Shown here: positions 52,805-61,134 of the stretch, piece after piece
Position numbering within the stretch: the first letter of the stretch is position 1
How the letters are laid out: each line of letters opens with the position of its first letter
Source of the DNA: a bacterium
GTDB taxonomy: Bacteria > Krumholzibacteriota > Krumholzibacteriia > LZORAL124-64-63
Length of the DNA stretch: 64,000 nucleotides
Direction of reading: 5' to 3'
NCBI GenBank assembly: GCA_003353795.1
Contig: PIVY01000004.1
Coordinates: forward strand, 1-64,000
Notes under the pieces: model-generated
Databases searched by the model: none
The model's input: only the letters and a program-made list of their open reading frames with translations
What the model was told of the DNA's origin: nothing
Made by a program: the position numbers and the translations under genes

Positions 52805-54760
52805 GTGACCCGAGTGCTGATGATCATCCCGGTCCTGGCATGCGCCCTCGCCGTTCCGGCCGCCGCCGAGGAATCCGCCCCCGCCGACACCCTCGCCGTC
52901 GACTTGCCCACCATCACCGTCAGCGGCGAGGCCGCCGTCGCCGTGAGCGCCGGTCGCACCATCCTCGATGCCCCCGCCATCGCCAATCTCGACGCCGGCT
53001 CGGTGGCCGACCTCTCGGTGGCCCTGCCGTCGACCCGCGCCGCCGTCAATTCCCGCGGCGACGCGCATCCCATGGTGCGCGGCGCCCCCGAGCGCCACGT
53101 GCAGACCTACCTCGACGGCATCCCGCTCAACATCCCCTGGGACGAACGCGTGGACCTGGAAACCGTACCTGCGGTGGCCGTGGGCGCCGTGGAGGGCAAG
53201 CGCGGACCCATCTCGCTTCTCGATGGCCCGGGCGCCCTGGCCGGCAGCCTCCGCCTGCTGCCGCCCACGGCCGGCGGACAGCCGATCACCAAATTTCGCG
53301 CCGCCGCGGGTACCGATGCCCTCGGCCACGTCGAGCTGTCCCATCAGCGACAGGCCGGTCAGTGGAACCTCATGGGCGCCGGCGCCTGGCGCACCCGCGA
53401 CGCGTTTCCTCTGCCCGACGACGGCGGCCGCCGCCAAAACAGCGACCTTCGCCAGGGCACCCTCCTGCTGCGCGCCGCCCGCCCGGTGTCCGGCACGGGA
53501 CGACTCAGCCTGCTCGGCACGGCCTGGACCGGCGAGAAAGGCGTGCCCCCCGAACTCCACCTCGGCGAGGATGCCCGCTTCTGGCGCTACCCCGTCCGCG
53601 AACGCGTGCTCCTGGGCGCGGTCCTCGTGCTCCCCCTGGGCGACAGCGATCACTGGGATCTGGGCGCCACCGCCTCGGCCGACTACCACCACCAGGAGAT
53701 CGACCCCCGCGGCCCCGACGGCTGGGGCGAACCCCTGGAAACCGGTCAGGCCTACGAGACAAGCTGGGACCGCACCGGCTTCGGCCGCCTGAGACTGACG
53801 CGCTGGTTCGGCGACGACGCCACCGTGGCCCTGCAGGCCTCGACCCGCTACACGAATCATCAGGAGATCGTCGAGGTCGGGGGGCCCGAGCTGACCTATG
53901 CCCAGTGGCTCACTTCGGTGGCGCTGGAGGGCGACGTCCGGCTGGGTCACCGCTGGGACCTGCGCGGCGGCCTGGGATGGGACCACGTCGATACGCCCGA
54001 GTCGGGCGACAAGCCGAGCAGCCCGGCCGATGACGCGGGCGCCGCCAATCTGCGTCTCAGCTATGATCTCGATCAGGGCAACGGCCTCTTCCTCGCCGCC
54101 GGCCGTCGCAGCCGTTTCCCGTCATTGCGCGAGGCTTACTCGGGCGCGCTGGGTCGCTTCATACCCAACCCCGACCTCGGTCCGGAACGTCAGGACCAGG
54201 TGGAACTCGGCGGACACTGGGAAGAGCGCACCTTCAACGTGGAAGCATCGGTGTTCTACGGACGCTTGACCGACGGCATCGAGCGCGTAGCCGTGTCGCC
54301 GACCCAGTATCAGCGCGTGAACCGGAGCGAGATCGACGTACCGGGGTTCGAGGTCATCGCGGCCTGGGAACCGGTGCGCGATGGAAGGCTCACCGTGCAA
54401 CACACCATGCTCGATGCCACGGTGAAAGACGACGGCGAGGAGCGGCCCGCCGAGGATCGGCCGGAGTACCTCTCCCGCATCGCCGCCGGCTGGCAGCCGT
54501 GGACCGGTCCCGAGGCATTCTTCGAGGCGCGCGTCACCGGCCCGCGCTGGAGCGCCGACGGCACTTCGCCCTCGGGAATGACCCAGCTTCCGGCCGGTGT
54601 CACCTGGCACCTGCGCGTGGGATGGCGCTGGGACACGGCGCGCGGCGAGGTCTCCGCATTCCTGCGCGTGGACAACCTGTTCGATCAGCGCGTGGATTGG
54701 CAGACGGGTTTGCCGGAGCCGGGCCGCGTCACGAGCGGCGGCATGGGCTGGTCGTTCTGA
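52805..54760 (+). CDS. TonB-dependent outer-membrane receptor
   Basis: This 651-residue protein starts at GTG 52805 after GAGGAAG and has a signal peptide (MTRVLMIIPVLACALAVPAAA). The plug domain lies at about residues 35-160 (VDLPTITVSGEAAVAV, then LDGIPLN and VEGKRGPISLLDGPGALAG). The beta-barrel has alternating hydrophobic strands and family-typical NLRLSYDLDQGNGLFLAAGRRSRFPSLREAY, NPDLGPERQDQVELG and DNLFDQRVDW, and the chain ends in phenylalanine (GWSF) as outer-membrane proteins do. The substrate is unknown; DUF1761 downstream is convergent and not informative. Smaller than siderophore receptors, nearer vitamin B12 or metal types. Confidence 0.92.
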   Translation: MTRVLMIIPVLACALAVPAAAEESAPADTLAVDLPTITVSGEAAVAVSAGRTILDAPAIANLDAGSVADLSVALPSTRAAVNSRGDAHPMVRGAPERHVQTYLDGIPLNIPWDERVDLETVPAVAVGAVEGKRGPISLLDGPGALAGSLRLLPPTAGGQPITKFRAAAGTDALGHVELSHQRQAGQWNLMGAGAWRTRDAFPLPDDGGRRQNSDLRQGTLLLRAARPVSGTGRLSLLGTAWTGEKGVPPELHLGEDARFWRYPVRERVLLGAVLVLPLGDSDHWDLGATASADYHHQEIDPRGPDGWGEPLETGQAYETSWDRTGFGRLRLTRWFGDDATVALQASTRYTNHQEIVEVGGPELTYAQWLTSVALEGDVRLGHRWDLRGGLGWDHVDTPESGDKPSSPADDAGAANLRLSYDLDQGNGLFLAAGRRSRFPSLREAYSGALGRFIPNPDLGPERQDQVELGGHWEERTFNVEASVFYGRLTDGIERVAVSPTQYQRVNRSEIDVPGFEVIAAWEPVRDGRLTVQHTMLDATVKDDGEERPAEDRPEYLSRIAAGWQPWTGPEAFFEARVTGPRWSADGTSPSGMTQLPAGVTWHLRVGWRWDTARGEVSAFLRVDNLFDQRVDWQTGLPEPGRVTSGGMGWSF

Positions 54761-54767
54761 CCCACGG

Positions 54768-55181
54768 CTACATCCACGCCCCCAGCATGGCCCCGATGGC
54801 CGCGAACTCCACCAGATGGTGGGTCGCATAGATCATGGTGAGCTTGGTCGGCCGGCCCTCGAAGCTGTGGTTCACGGCGATGGACGAGACGGCGAACACC
54901 ACGCAGGTGAGCACGCCCAGCAGCAGCCCGTCGAGGGGCGTGGCCTTGCCGGTCCACACGATCACGCGCGCCAGGCCGTAGCTCAGGACGAATCCCCACA
55001 CCAGAGCCCAGACGATCTTGAGCGGGGAGAAATCCTTCTCTGCCTGCTCCTTGGTCTTGCCCACCAGAGCGAGCCAGGCATTGCCGAAGAGCGGCGGCGA
55101 AAACCAGAGCGCGCCCACGGCCACCGAGATGATGGCGCCGACGAGCACGGCGAGATAATTCATTTCCACGACGGGGGGCAT
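54768..55181 (-). CDS. DUF1761-family small membrane protein
   Basis: The 137-residue protein has four predicted helices. The family pattern is seen in NYLAVLVGAIISVAVGALWFSP near the start, and in NHSFEGRPTKLTMIYATHHLVEFAAIGAMLG. ATG 55181 has GGAGG 6 bases upstream. No function is established for DUF1761. It is convergent with the TonB-receptor gene, 7 bases away, and downstream of the oxidoreductase gene at 55340 with a terminator between. Confidence 0.88.
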   Translation of the reverse strand: MPPVVEMNYLAVLVGAIISVAVGALWFSPPLFGNAWLALVGKTKEQAEKDFSPLKIVWALVWGFVLSYGLARVIVWTGKATPLDGLLLGVLTCVVFAVSSIAVNHSFEGRPTKLTMIYATHHLVEFAAIGAMLGAWM

Positions 55182-55282
55182 GGAGATCCTCCAGGTTCAA
55201 CTCGGGTGATTCGCGTCGGCTGACACGATAGCGCCATCCGTGGCGCGATGGCCACACGCCATGGCACGCCCACCAATGAGAA

Positions 55283-55314
55283 GAGCCCCACCGGCATTCC
55301 TGCCGGCGGGGCTC
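55283..55314 (-). terminator. Terminator after the dihydroorotate-dehydrogenase-like gene
   Basis: A 14-bp stem with one mismatch (55283-55296 with 55301-55314) has loop TTCC and is followed on the minus strand by TTCTCATTGG, 25 bases past the stop. Confidence 0.82.
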
Positions 55315-55339
55315 GCGAGACCGTCTGTGCGAACCGACT

Positions 55340-56344
55340 CTAGTACTGGTCGGCATTCACCGTCCGCTTCATGAACTGCACCCGGTCGTAGGCCGAACCG
55401 TCGGGCCAGGCGTCCTTGTTCATCTTGCCGCGGAAGTCGTCGAGCTTGGTGTAGTTCTTGGCGACCATCCAGGCGCGGACCTCGTCGAGCATGGTGGTGA
55501 TGTGAGGAATCCGGTTGCGGTAGAGCGACGACGCCACCTGGACCACGGTGGCGCCCACGAGCAGTTGCTTGACCACCGCGGCGCCGTCGTGGATGCCCGT
55601 GGTCGCGGCGAGGTCGCACTTCAGCTTGCCCGAGAGCTGGGCCACGGCGCGCAGGGTCAGCGCCATCTCCTCGGGAACGCTCAGGGCCGGTCCGGCCACC
55701 ACCTGGAAGCGGTCGATGTCGATGTCGGGTGCGTAGAAGCGGTTGAAGAGCACCAGGCCGTCGGCGCCGCCGGCATCGAGCTTGCGCATCATCTGGGCGA
55801 TGCTGGAGAAGAAGTAGCCCATCTTCAACGCCACGGGGATCGACACCTGCTTGTTCACCTCGGCGAGCACGCGCAGGTAGGTGGCCTCGTTGTCGGCGCT
55901 GGTGGAGTCGGGATCGCTGGTGGGCACGAATATGTTCAGCTCGAGCGCATCGGCGCCGGCAGCCTCCACCTGGCGGGCGAACTTGCCCCAGCCCCGGGGC
56001 GTGACGCAGTTGACTGACGGGATCACCGGGACCGAGACGGCCGCCTTGGCTTTCTCGATCAGCTTGAGGTACTCGCCCACGGCGTTCTCGGTGCCGTAGG
56101 CCGAGATGTACTCCGCCGCCTCGGGGTGCCAGTTGGGATCCTCGGACGCGGCCATCATCTGGCCCACCTCCGCCTCGATCTGTTCCTCGAACATGGACTT
56201 CAGAACCACGGCGCCGGCGCCGGCCTCGGCACAGGCGCGCACCCCTTCCGCGGAATCGGTCAGGCCGCAGGATCCCACCACGATGGGGCTGGGCAGCTTG
56301 AGTCCGAGGTAGCGGGTGGCGAGAGAAACGCTGGGTTCGCTCAT
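55340..56344 (-). CDS. Dihydroorotate dehydrogenase-like FMN oxidoreductase
   Basis: This 334-residue TIM-barrel flavoprotein starts at ATG 56344. It begins LATRYLGLKLPSPIVVGSCGLT, as class 1 DHODs and DHOD-like proteins do. IPSVNCVTPRGWGKFARQVEAAGADALELNIF and ALKMGYFFS follow, with the FMN-phosphate loop near GLVLFNRFY and AATTGIHDGAAVVKQLLVGATVVQVASSLY. Real PyrD-type enzymes keep catalytic Cys or Ser at defined spots; I cannot confirm them here. This subgroup (often annotated dihydroorotate dehydrogenase-like) commonly sits in unrelated loci and may act in pyrimidine or other reductions. Monocistronic. Confidence 0.88.
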   Translation of the reverse strand: MSEPSVSLATRYLGLKLPSPIVVGSCGLTDSAEGVRACAEAGAGAVVLKSMFEEQIEAEVGQMMAASEDPNWHPEAAEYISAYGTENAVGEYLKLIEKAKAAVSVPVIPSVNCVTPRGWGKFARQVEAAGADALELNIFVPTSDPDSTSADNEATYLRVLAEVNKQVSIPVALKMGYFFSSIAQMMRKLDAGGADGLVLFNRFYAPDIDIDRFQVVAGPALSVPEEMALTLRAVAQLSGKLKCDLAATTGIHDGAAVVKQLLVGATVVQVASSLYRNRIPHITTMLDEVRAWMVAKNYTKLDDFRGKMNKDAWPDGSAYDRVQFMKRTVNADQY

Positions 56345-56760
56345 GGTTCCGAGGCTCCTGGGTTGAGACGGATGAGAGGTCGCTGCAGTCTCGACTCTAC
56401 TCTAAAACCTGATGCTTCGGCAACGTCAGGGCAAGCGTAATGGACGGTCTTGGTCAGATTCTCGAGAGTGATCGGAGAGGCCCTCGGCACGAGAATCGGC
56501 GACGGCGACCGCCCCCTCGTGGCGGGTATCCAGACGATCTGCGTAGCGCCCATCGTGACATTCATGCCGGCATACCCCCCTACGCGCATCCCCTTCCCCA
56601 TCGCTCGAAGCATCTCGACAACAGGGCGGTCGCCGGCATGGTGGATCAGAACACATCGGTATCCGAAAGTGCGGGTACTAGGGGATGTCTGCAGGATGAT
56701 TCGCGACGGCCATTCGCGCGACCTGGTGAGCCGCCGTTCCTGATTCTATTATCCATAATC
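56345..56760. other. 416-bp region between divergent genes, with a doubtful small ORF
   Basis: An open frame on the minus strand (56341-56613, up to 90 codons) ends in an ATGA overlap with the DHOD-like start, as many real genes in this window do. Its third-position GC appears lower than in its neighbours, and it matches nothing I know. CAGGAG at 56354-56360 can serve as ribosome site for the DHOD-like gene. AT-rich DNA at 56740-56760 suggests the promoter of the rightward gene. Confidence 0.35.
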
Positions 56761-57219
56761 ATGACTTATTCACTCTCCATCGAGATCCGGAACGACCTCA
56801 ATCTGGCCATCTGGCGCGTCACCGGCAACGTCCCCATGTCGGTGATGATGGCGCGCACCAGGGTCTACGTGCGCGAGGGTTCGTACCGTCCCGGAATGAA
56901 CCTGCTCTCCATCAACAAGAACATCACGTCGTCCTACACCGGTCAGGATCTGGACGACCTGATGAGCGTCATCTCCGCCACGTACGGACCGCTGGGCCAT
57001 GACATCCTCTGCGCGTCGGTCCTCACGGACGACCTGCAGTTCGGCCTCGGCCGCATGTTCCAGGTGACCGCGGCGCGGAGCGCGCTGACGTTCAAGCCGT
57101 TCCGGACCGTGGCCCAGGCCCGCGAGTGGCTGGAGATCGCTGACGAGATCGTGATCGGCGAGGACCGGCCGGACCATGGTGATATCTGCGCGGAGGAAGC
57201 GTTTCACGGCACGGGCTGA
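56761..57219 (+). CDS. Small SpoIIAA/STAS-like protein
   Basis: The 152-residue soluble protein starts at ATG 56761 without a visible ribosome site, in a locally AT-rich leader. The pattern of strand (SIEIRNDLNLAIWRVTG), helix and the ending (ASVLTDDLQFGLGRMFQV, AQAREWLEI) matches the small STAS/SpoIIAA-like proteins of unknown role that are frequent in environmental bacteria. It has no membrane part. The 105 bases after it hold nothing recognisable. Function unknown. Confidence 0.7.
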   Translation: MTYSLSIEIRNDLNLAIWRVTGNVPMSVMMARTRVYVREGSYRPGMNLLSINKNITSSYTGQDLDDLMSVISATYGPLGHDILCASVLTDDLQFGLGRMFQVTAARSALTFKPFRTVAQAREWLEIADEIVIGEDRPDHGDICAEEAFHGTG

Positions 57220-57324
57220 GCTAGAATCCCGGTCGAGCCGATACGCGTCGAGAAACTCCTGCGCCGCGGGGACGAATCGAGCCAGGGCGAGCCGCTCGCC
57301 GAGGGCGACGGAATCCCACGGCCG

Positions 57325-59631
57325 TCACCGGACGAGCGTCAGGCTGACGCTCGCCGATCCCTGCCCCGTCACCAGCCGCGCCAGGTAGACACCCGACCCC
57401 ACCGACCGCCCCTGGTCGTCTCGCCCTTCCCAGCGGCGCTCGTGCCGCCCCGGATCCAGGACGCCGTCGACCAGCGTCGCCACGCGCCTTCCGCGCACGT
57501 CGAACACGGCGAGATTCACCGGACCGGCCCCGGGCACCGAAAACGCCACCGTGGTCGCCGGGTTGAATGGATTGGGATACGCGTGATGGACCGTCGCCAC
57601 CGCCGGCGGCAGAACCGGCGCGCCGATGGTGCTGTCGTTGGGCGCGCCCGGCGTGGGCGTGGTGAAGAGGATCCATGATTCGGGATCGTCGGGATCGCGG
57701 CCCTCGCTCACATCGGCGATCTGGGGACCGAACACGTGGGCGTCGAGGAACACGTTGCCCGAGGCCAGCGGTGCGTAGAGGCCGATCTCCTCGCCGGCCG
57801 CACTCAGCTTGAAGGTGGTGTGCAGCGGACCCTCGGCAGGATCGCCGTCACACCACACCACCACGTGCTCGTCCGGGCGCAGCATCACGGCTGGGAACTC
57901 CCACTTGGTGGGGTCGGATAGATCGTCGGTGAGGAAGAGACCGGTGAGATCGCGCGGCTCGGCGCCGACGTTGGCGATCTCCACCCAGTCGGCGAAATCG
58001 CCGGCCTCGTCCGCGTTGACGGTCTGGTTGCTGGCGAGGAACTCGTTGATCACCAGACCGTCGTGGGCGCCGGGCCAGGAAGGCGCGGGCCATTCGCTGA
58101 AGAATGTGTCGGCCTGGGCCAGGAAGATCGGGCGGCGGTCAGTGAGCCATTGCGCGGTGCGGTCGAGGTTGTAGGCGTACCAGTCGGTCTGGAAACCCTC
58201 CCAGCGATCGGCCTGACCGGGGACCTCGGGCCACTGGCCGGCGGCGAGTTGGTCGAGGCGGGCGGTGAGGCTCGCAGTGGTCATGACGCCGCCCAGGAGG
58301 TGCTCGAGGCGGGAGCGGAAGAGGCGGCGGAAGTCGGCGTTGCCCAGCAGGGTGCGGAACATGGTGAGCCATTCCTGCTGGGTGGGATCCCACGATCGGT
58401 GGTCGCCGGGTGCGCGGTACAGGTTCCATTCGCTGGCGTTCCGGGCGGTGAAGAAGCGGAACATGTTGGTGGCCTCGTCGCCGCCGTCGAACGCCAGCTC
58501 CTCGTCCCACATGATGAAGCGCCAGGGGTGATCGCCGGGCTGGAACATGGCCAGGTTCCAGGCGAAGCCGTTGTCGCCCGACACGGCGAACAGGTTGAGG
58601 ATCTGCCAGTCGATGTAGCTGGCCAGGTCCATGGTGGCGCGGACCTGGTCGAACCAGGCGTCGCTACTCGGGTCGGGCACGGATTCGAACGAGCCGAGGA
58701 ACGTCCACCAGGCCGCGGCATCGCCCGCCACGGTCTCACCGTCCTTGAGGAGGTTGTAGCCGGCAGCCTCCAGATCCCAGGTGGTCTCGATGAATTCCGT
58801 GTCGAGGCGCTCGCGCAGGCTGTAGGCGCCCCAGTATTCCCGATTCAGGTAGAGAGCCGCGAACTGGTAGCGGCTGGCCAGGTGGCCGAGGTCGGCGAAG
58901 AGGGTCTCGAGTAGGTTGGTGTTGATCGCGGCCGAGTCGTAGCGGTTGCCGCGCACGATGAGTCGGCGGAACGACTCGGGGCCGTCGGGGAAGAACGGAT
59001 GCTCCACGGTATCGACGGCGCCGTGGTCGTCGAAGTAGAAGCGCAGACCTTTCTGATGGTACCAGCGACCGTAACCGCCGTTGATCCGCAGGCCGATCTC
59101 CTCGTCCAGCACCTTGCCAAGGCCCGGCTCGTAGTACTCGAAGCGGGCGAGACGTTCCCAGGCAGCGCCGGTCTGCAGACAGTTGTCGTGGTCGCCCAGC
59201 ACGTAGATGCCGGTCGCGGGGTGCCAGAGATCGGTGGAGTCGACCACCACGTGGATCACCGGAAGCGCGTGGCCGAGGGGATCGAAGGGGCGCGGCGATC
59301 CGGGGGCGACGGTGACCTCGGTGAGGCCGCCGAGGTCGTCTCGCAGGGTGACGGTGCGCGGGCCGTTCCAGTTCCAGGGGAAGCGCGTGACGAAGGAGCG
59401 GTCGTCGAGGCGCTCGAAGTCGGGATCGGGAACCGCGAGGTCCACCGGGCGATCGGCGGCCACCACCACGGGCATGGCGGCCTCGAGGGCCGGATCGATG
59501 GGATAGATCGGATCGGGGATCAGGCGCCATCCGGGCAGCAACTCCACCGTGACCTGGGCCAGTGCCGGCCCGGCGATGGCAAGCAGGGCAGTCAGCGCGA
59601 GGACGGACTGCAGGATGAGGCGAGCGGTCAT
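57325..59631 (-). CDS. Secreted CotH-family protein with lamin-tail and FlgD-like domains
   Basis: The 768-residue exported protein starts at ATG 59631 with signal peptide MTARLILQSVLALTALLAIAGPALA. A CotH kinase-like domain spans about residues 120-490: GLRINGGYGRWYHQKGLRFYF, RLIVRGNRYDSAAINTNLLETLF, YWGAYSLRERLD, and the metal-binding FIMWDEEL. A lamin-tail (LTD) beta domain follows (LVINEFLASNQTVNADEAGDFADWVEIAN; residues about 525-630). The C-terminal FlgD-like tail has YPNPFNPATTVAFSVPG and GVYLARL. CotH enzymes phosphorylate secreted proteins in spores. Here the activity is unproven. A shorter paralog is divergently transcribed at 59902. Confidence 0.9.
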   Translation of the reverse strand: MTARLILQSVLALTALLAIAGPALAQVTVELLPGWRLIPDPIYPIDPALEAAMPVVVAADRPVDLAVPDPDFERLDDRSFVTRFPWNWNGPRTVTLRDDLGGLTEVTVAPGSPRPFDPLGHALPVIHVVVDSTDLWHPATGIYVLGDHDNCLQTGAAWERLARFEYYEPGLGKVLDEEIGLRINGGYGRWYHQKGLRFYFDDHGAVDTVEHPFFPDGPESFRRLIVRGNRYDSAAINTNLLETLFADLGHLASRYQFAALYLNREYWGAYSLRERLDTEFIETTWDLEAAGYNLLKDGETVAGDAAAWWTFLGSFESVPDPSSDAWFDQVRATMDLASYIDWQILNLFAVSGDNGFAWNLAMFQPGDHPWRFIMWDEELAFDGGDEATNMFRFFTARNASEWNLYRAPGDHRSWDPTQQEWLTMFRTLLGNADFRRLFRSRLEHLLGGVMTTASLTARLDQLAAGQWPEVPGQADRWEGFQTDWYAYNLDRTAQWLTDRRPIFLAQADTFFSEWPAPSWPGAHDGLVINEFLASNQTVNADEAGDFADWVEIANVGAEPRDLTGLFLTDDLSDPTKWEFPAVMLRPDEHVVVWCDGDPAEGPLHTTFKLSAAGEEIGLYAPLASGNVFLDAHVFGPQIADVSEGRDPDDPESWILFTTPTPGAPNDSTIGAPVLPPAVATVHHAYPNPFNPATTVAFSVPGAGPVNLAVFDVRGRRVATLVDGVLDPGRHERRWEGRDDQGRSVGSGVYLARLVTGQGSASVSLTLVR

Positions 59632-59714
59632 GGCGGCCTGTCTGATAGATCTGGGCTAGACGCGTTTTCCACCCCCATGATCGCAGGTTTCGGGGTTGCC
59701 GCACAACCCCAGTG

Positions 59715-59850
59715 ACGTGCCTCAGAAAATGTTGATGGTCGCAGAACCCGGCCTTCCATCAGGGCTTTATTGATGTTTGGCGCTCTCGAAGACAGGATTC
59801 GTGAGCTACTCTCAGGCCAGGATCGACCATCAACATTCTCTAAGGCACGT
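59715..59850. repeat. 136-bp element with 27-bp imperfect inverted termini
   Basis: The 27 bases at 59715-59741 recur, reversed and complemented, at 59824-59850 with two mismatches (25/27). The 82 bases between do not code for a recognisable product. The position is between two divergent CotH-family genes. It could be a miniature inverted-repeat element (MITE) or a remnant of a larger one; I cannot see whether it is present elsewhere in the genome. Confidence 0.7.
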
Positions 59851-59901
59851 CCCAACCCCAGCGTGCAAAGCGGTACCGGCAACCGGCCTGCACCTGTTAC
59901 C

Positions 59902-61134
59902 ATGACCGGCATGAAGGCTGTCTATTTATCCCTGACGTTTGCCCTCGTGGCTGCCGGTTGCGTGACCGTGCAGGCGGTGGCGTTGCCGGAGATCGGCCTG
60001 GTCACCGCGGACGCCGGTCTCTGGGATCCGGACACCGGAATCTACGCCAACCCCCGCGAGCGAGGCGGCGAATGGGAGCGCGAGGCATTCTTCGAGTACC
60101 GGGCCTCCGGCGTCGAGGTCCGCACCCGCGCCGGTCTGAGGATCCACGGTGGCCGCAGTCGCGACCTCGATCAGAAGAGCCTGCGCCTCTACTTCGACCA
60201 CGGCGACGGTCCGGTGACCCTCGACCTCTTCGGCGATGCGCCGGCCCGCCTGGCCCGCCTCATCCTGCGCAGCGACCAGACTCCCGATCGCATCCTCCAC
60301 ACCAACCTGGCCGAGTCGCTGTTCGGTGACCTGGGTCATCTGGGCAGCCGCCAGGCGCCGGTCACCGTCACCCTCAACGGCGACGACTGGGGCCTCTACA
60401 GCGCGCGCGAACGTCTGGACCCCGAGTGGGTCAACACCACCCTCGGCCACACCGGCGAGTTCACGCTCATCCGCGACGGCAAGACCCGCCACGGCGACGG
60501 TCAGGCATGGTGGGATTTCCTGGCTTCTTTCGCCGCTCCGGCCGACCGCACCTCGCCGGCCTGGCTCGCCGGGGTGCGACGGAACCTCGACCTCGCCTCC
60601 TACATCGACTGGCTCCTGATCCTCGCGTTCGGCGCCGCCGCCGACAACGGCGACGCCCACAACCTCGTGCTGCTCCGGCTCGACGACCGCCCCTGGCGCG
60701 TGATCCTCTGGGACGCCGACGATCTCTTCCGACCGGACAACCTCCACAACGACCACTTCCGCTGGTTCGCGGCCGTCGATGCCGACGAGTACCGTCGCTT
60801 CCGGCCGCCCCTGCTGATCACCGGCGACTGGAAGAGCCGGGCACCCTGGTCCGCCCTCTTCCGCGGACTGCTGGAGAATCCCGAATTCCGGGAACGGTTC
60901 TTCGTCCGGGCGGAGGAATTGCTGGCCGGAGAACTGTCGGTGGCGCGTCTGAACGACCGCATCGGCGAGGTGGTGGATGCCCACGAACCAGGCGTGGCGC
61001 GTCATGCCGCGCGCTGGGGCTGGTCGAGCCCCGGCGATCTTCAGGTGCAGGCAGCGAAACTGTCGGCCTGGATCGAGGAACGGCACGCCATCGTGCGCGA
61101 AGACCTGGCGGCCTTCCGGACCCGTCACCCCTGA
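59902..61134 (+). CDS. Second CotH-family exported protein, single-domain
   Basis: This 410-residue protein is counted from ATG 59902; ATG 59911 (MKAVYLSLTFALVAAGC) is equally possible. No ribosome site is visible for either. The N-terminus is a signal sequence and the cysteine in LVAAGC might be a lipobox, weakly. The CotH core is clear: GLRIHGGRSRDLDQKSLRLYF, RLILRSDQTPDRILHTNLAESLF, WGLYSARERLDPEWV, and WRVILWDADDLF. It lacks the lamin-tail and FlgD-like domains of its divergent neighbour at 57325. They are paralogs; DNLASYIDW-type segments are nearly identical (LASYIDWQILNLF and LASYIDWLLILAF). Its end overlaps the end of the convergent kinase gene by 10 bases. Confidence 0.86.
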   Translation: MTGMKAVYLSLTFALVAAGCVTVQAVALPEIGLVTADAGLWDPDTGIYANPRERGGEWEREAFFEYRASGVEVRTRAGLRIHGGRSRDLDQKSLRLYFDHGDGPVTLDLFGDAPARLARLILRSDQTPDRILHTNLAESLFGDLGHLGSRQAPVTVTLNGDDWGLYSARERLDPEWVNTTLGHTGEFTLIRDGKTRHGDGQAWWDFLASFAAPADRTSPAWLAGVRRNLDLASYIDWLLILAFGAAADNGDAHNLVLLRLDDRPWRVILWDADDLFRPDNLHNDHFRWFAAVDADEYRRFRPPLLITGDWKSRAPWSALFRGLLENPEFRERFFVRAEELLAGELSVARLNDRIGEVVDAHEPGVARHAARWGWSSPGDLQVQAAKLSAWIEERHAIVREDLAAFRTRHP

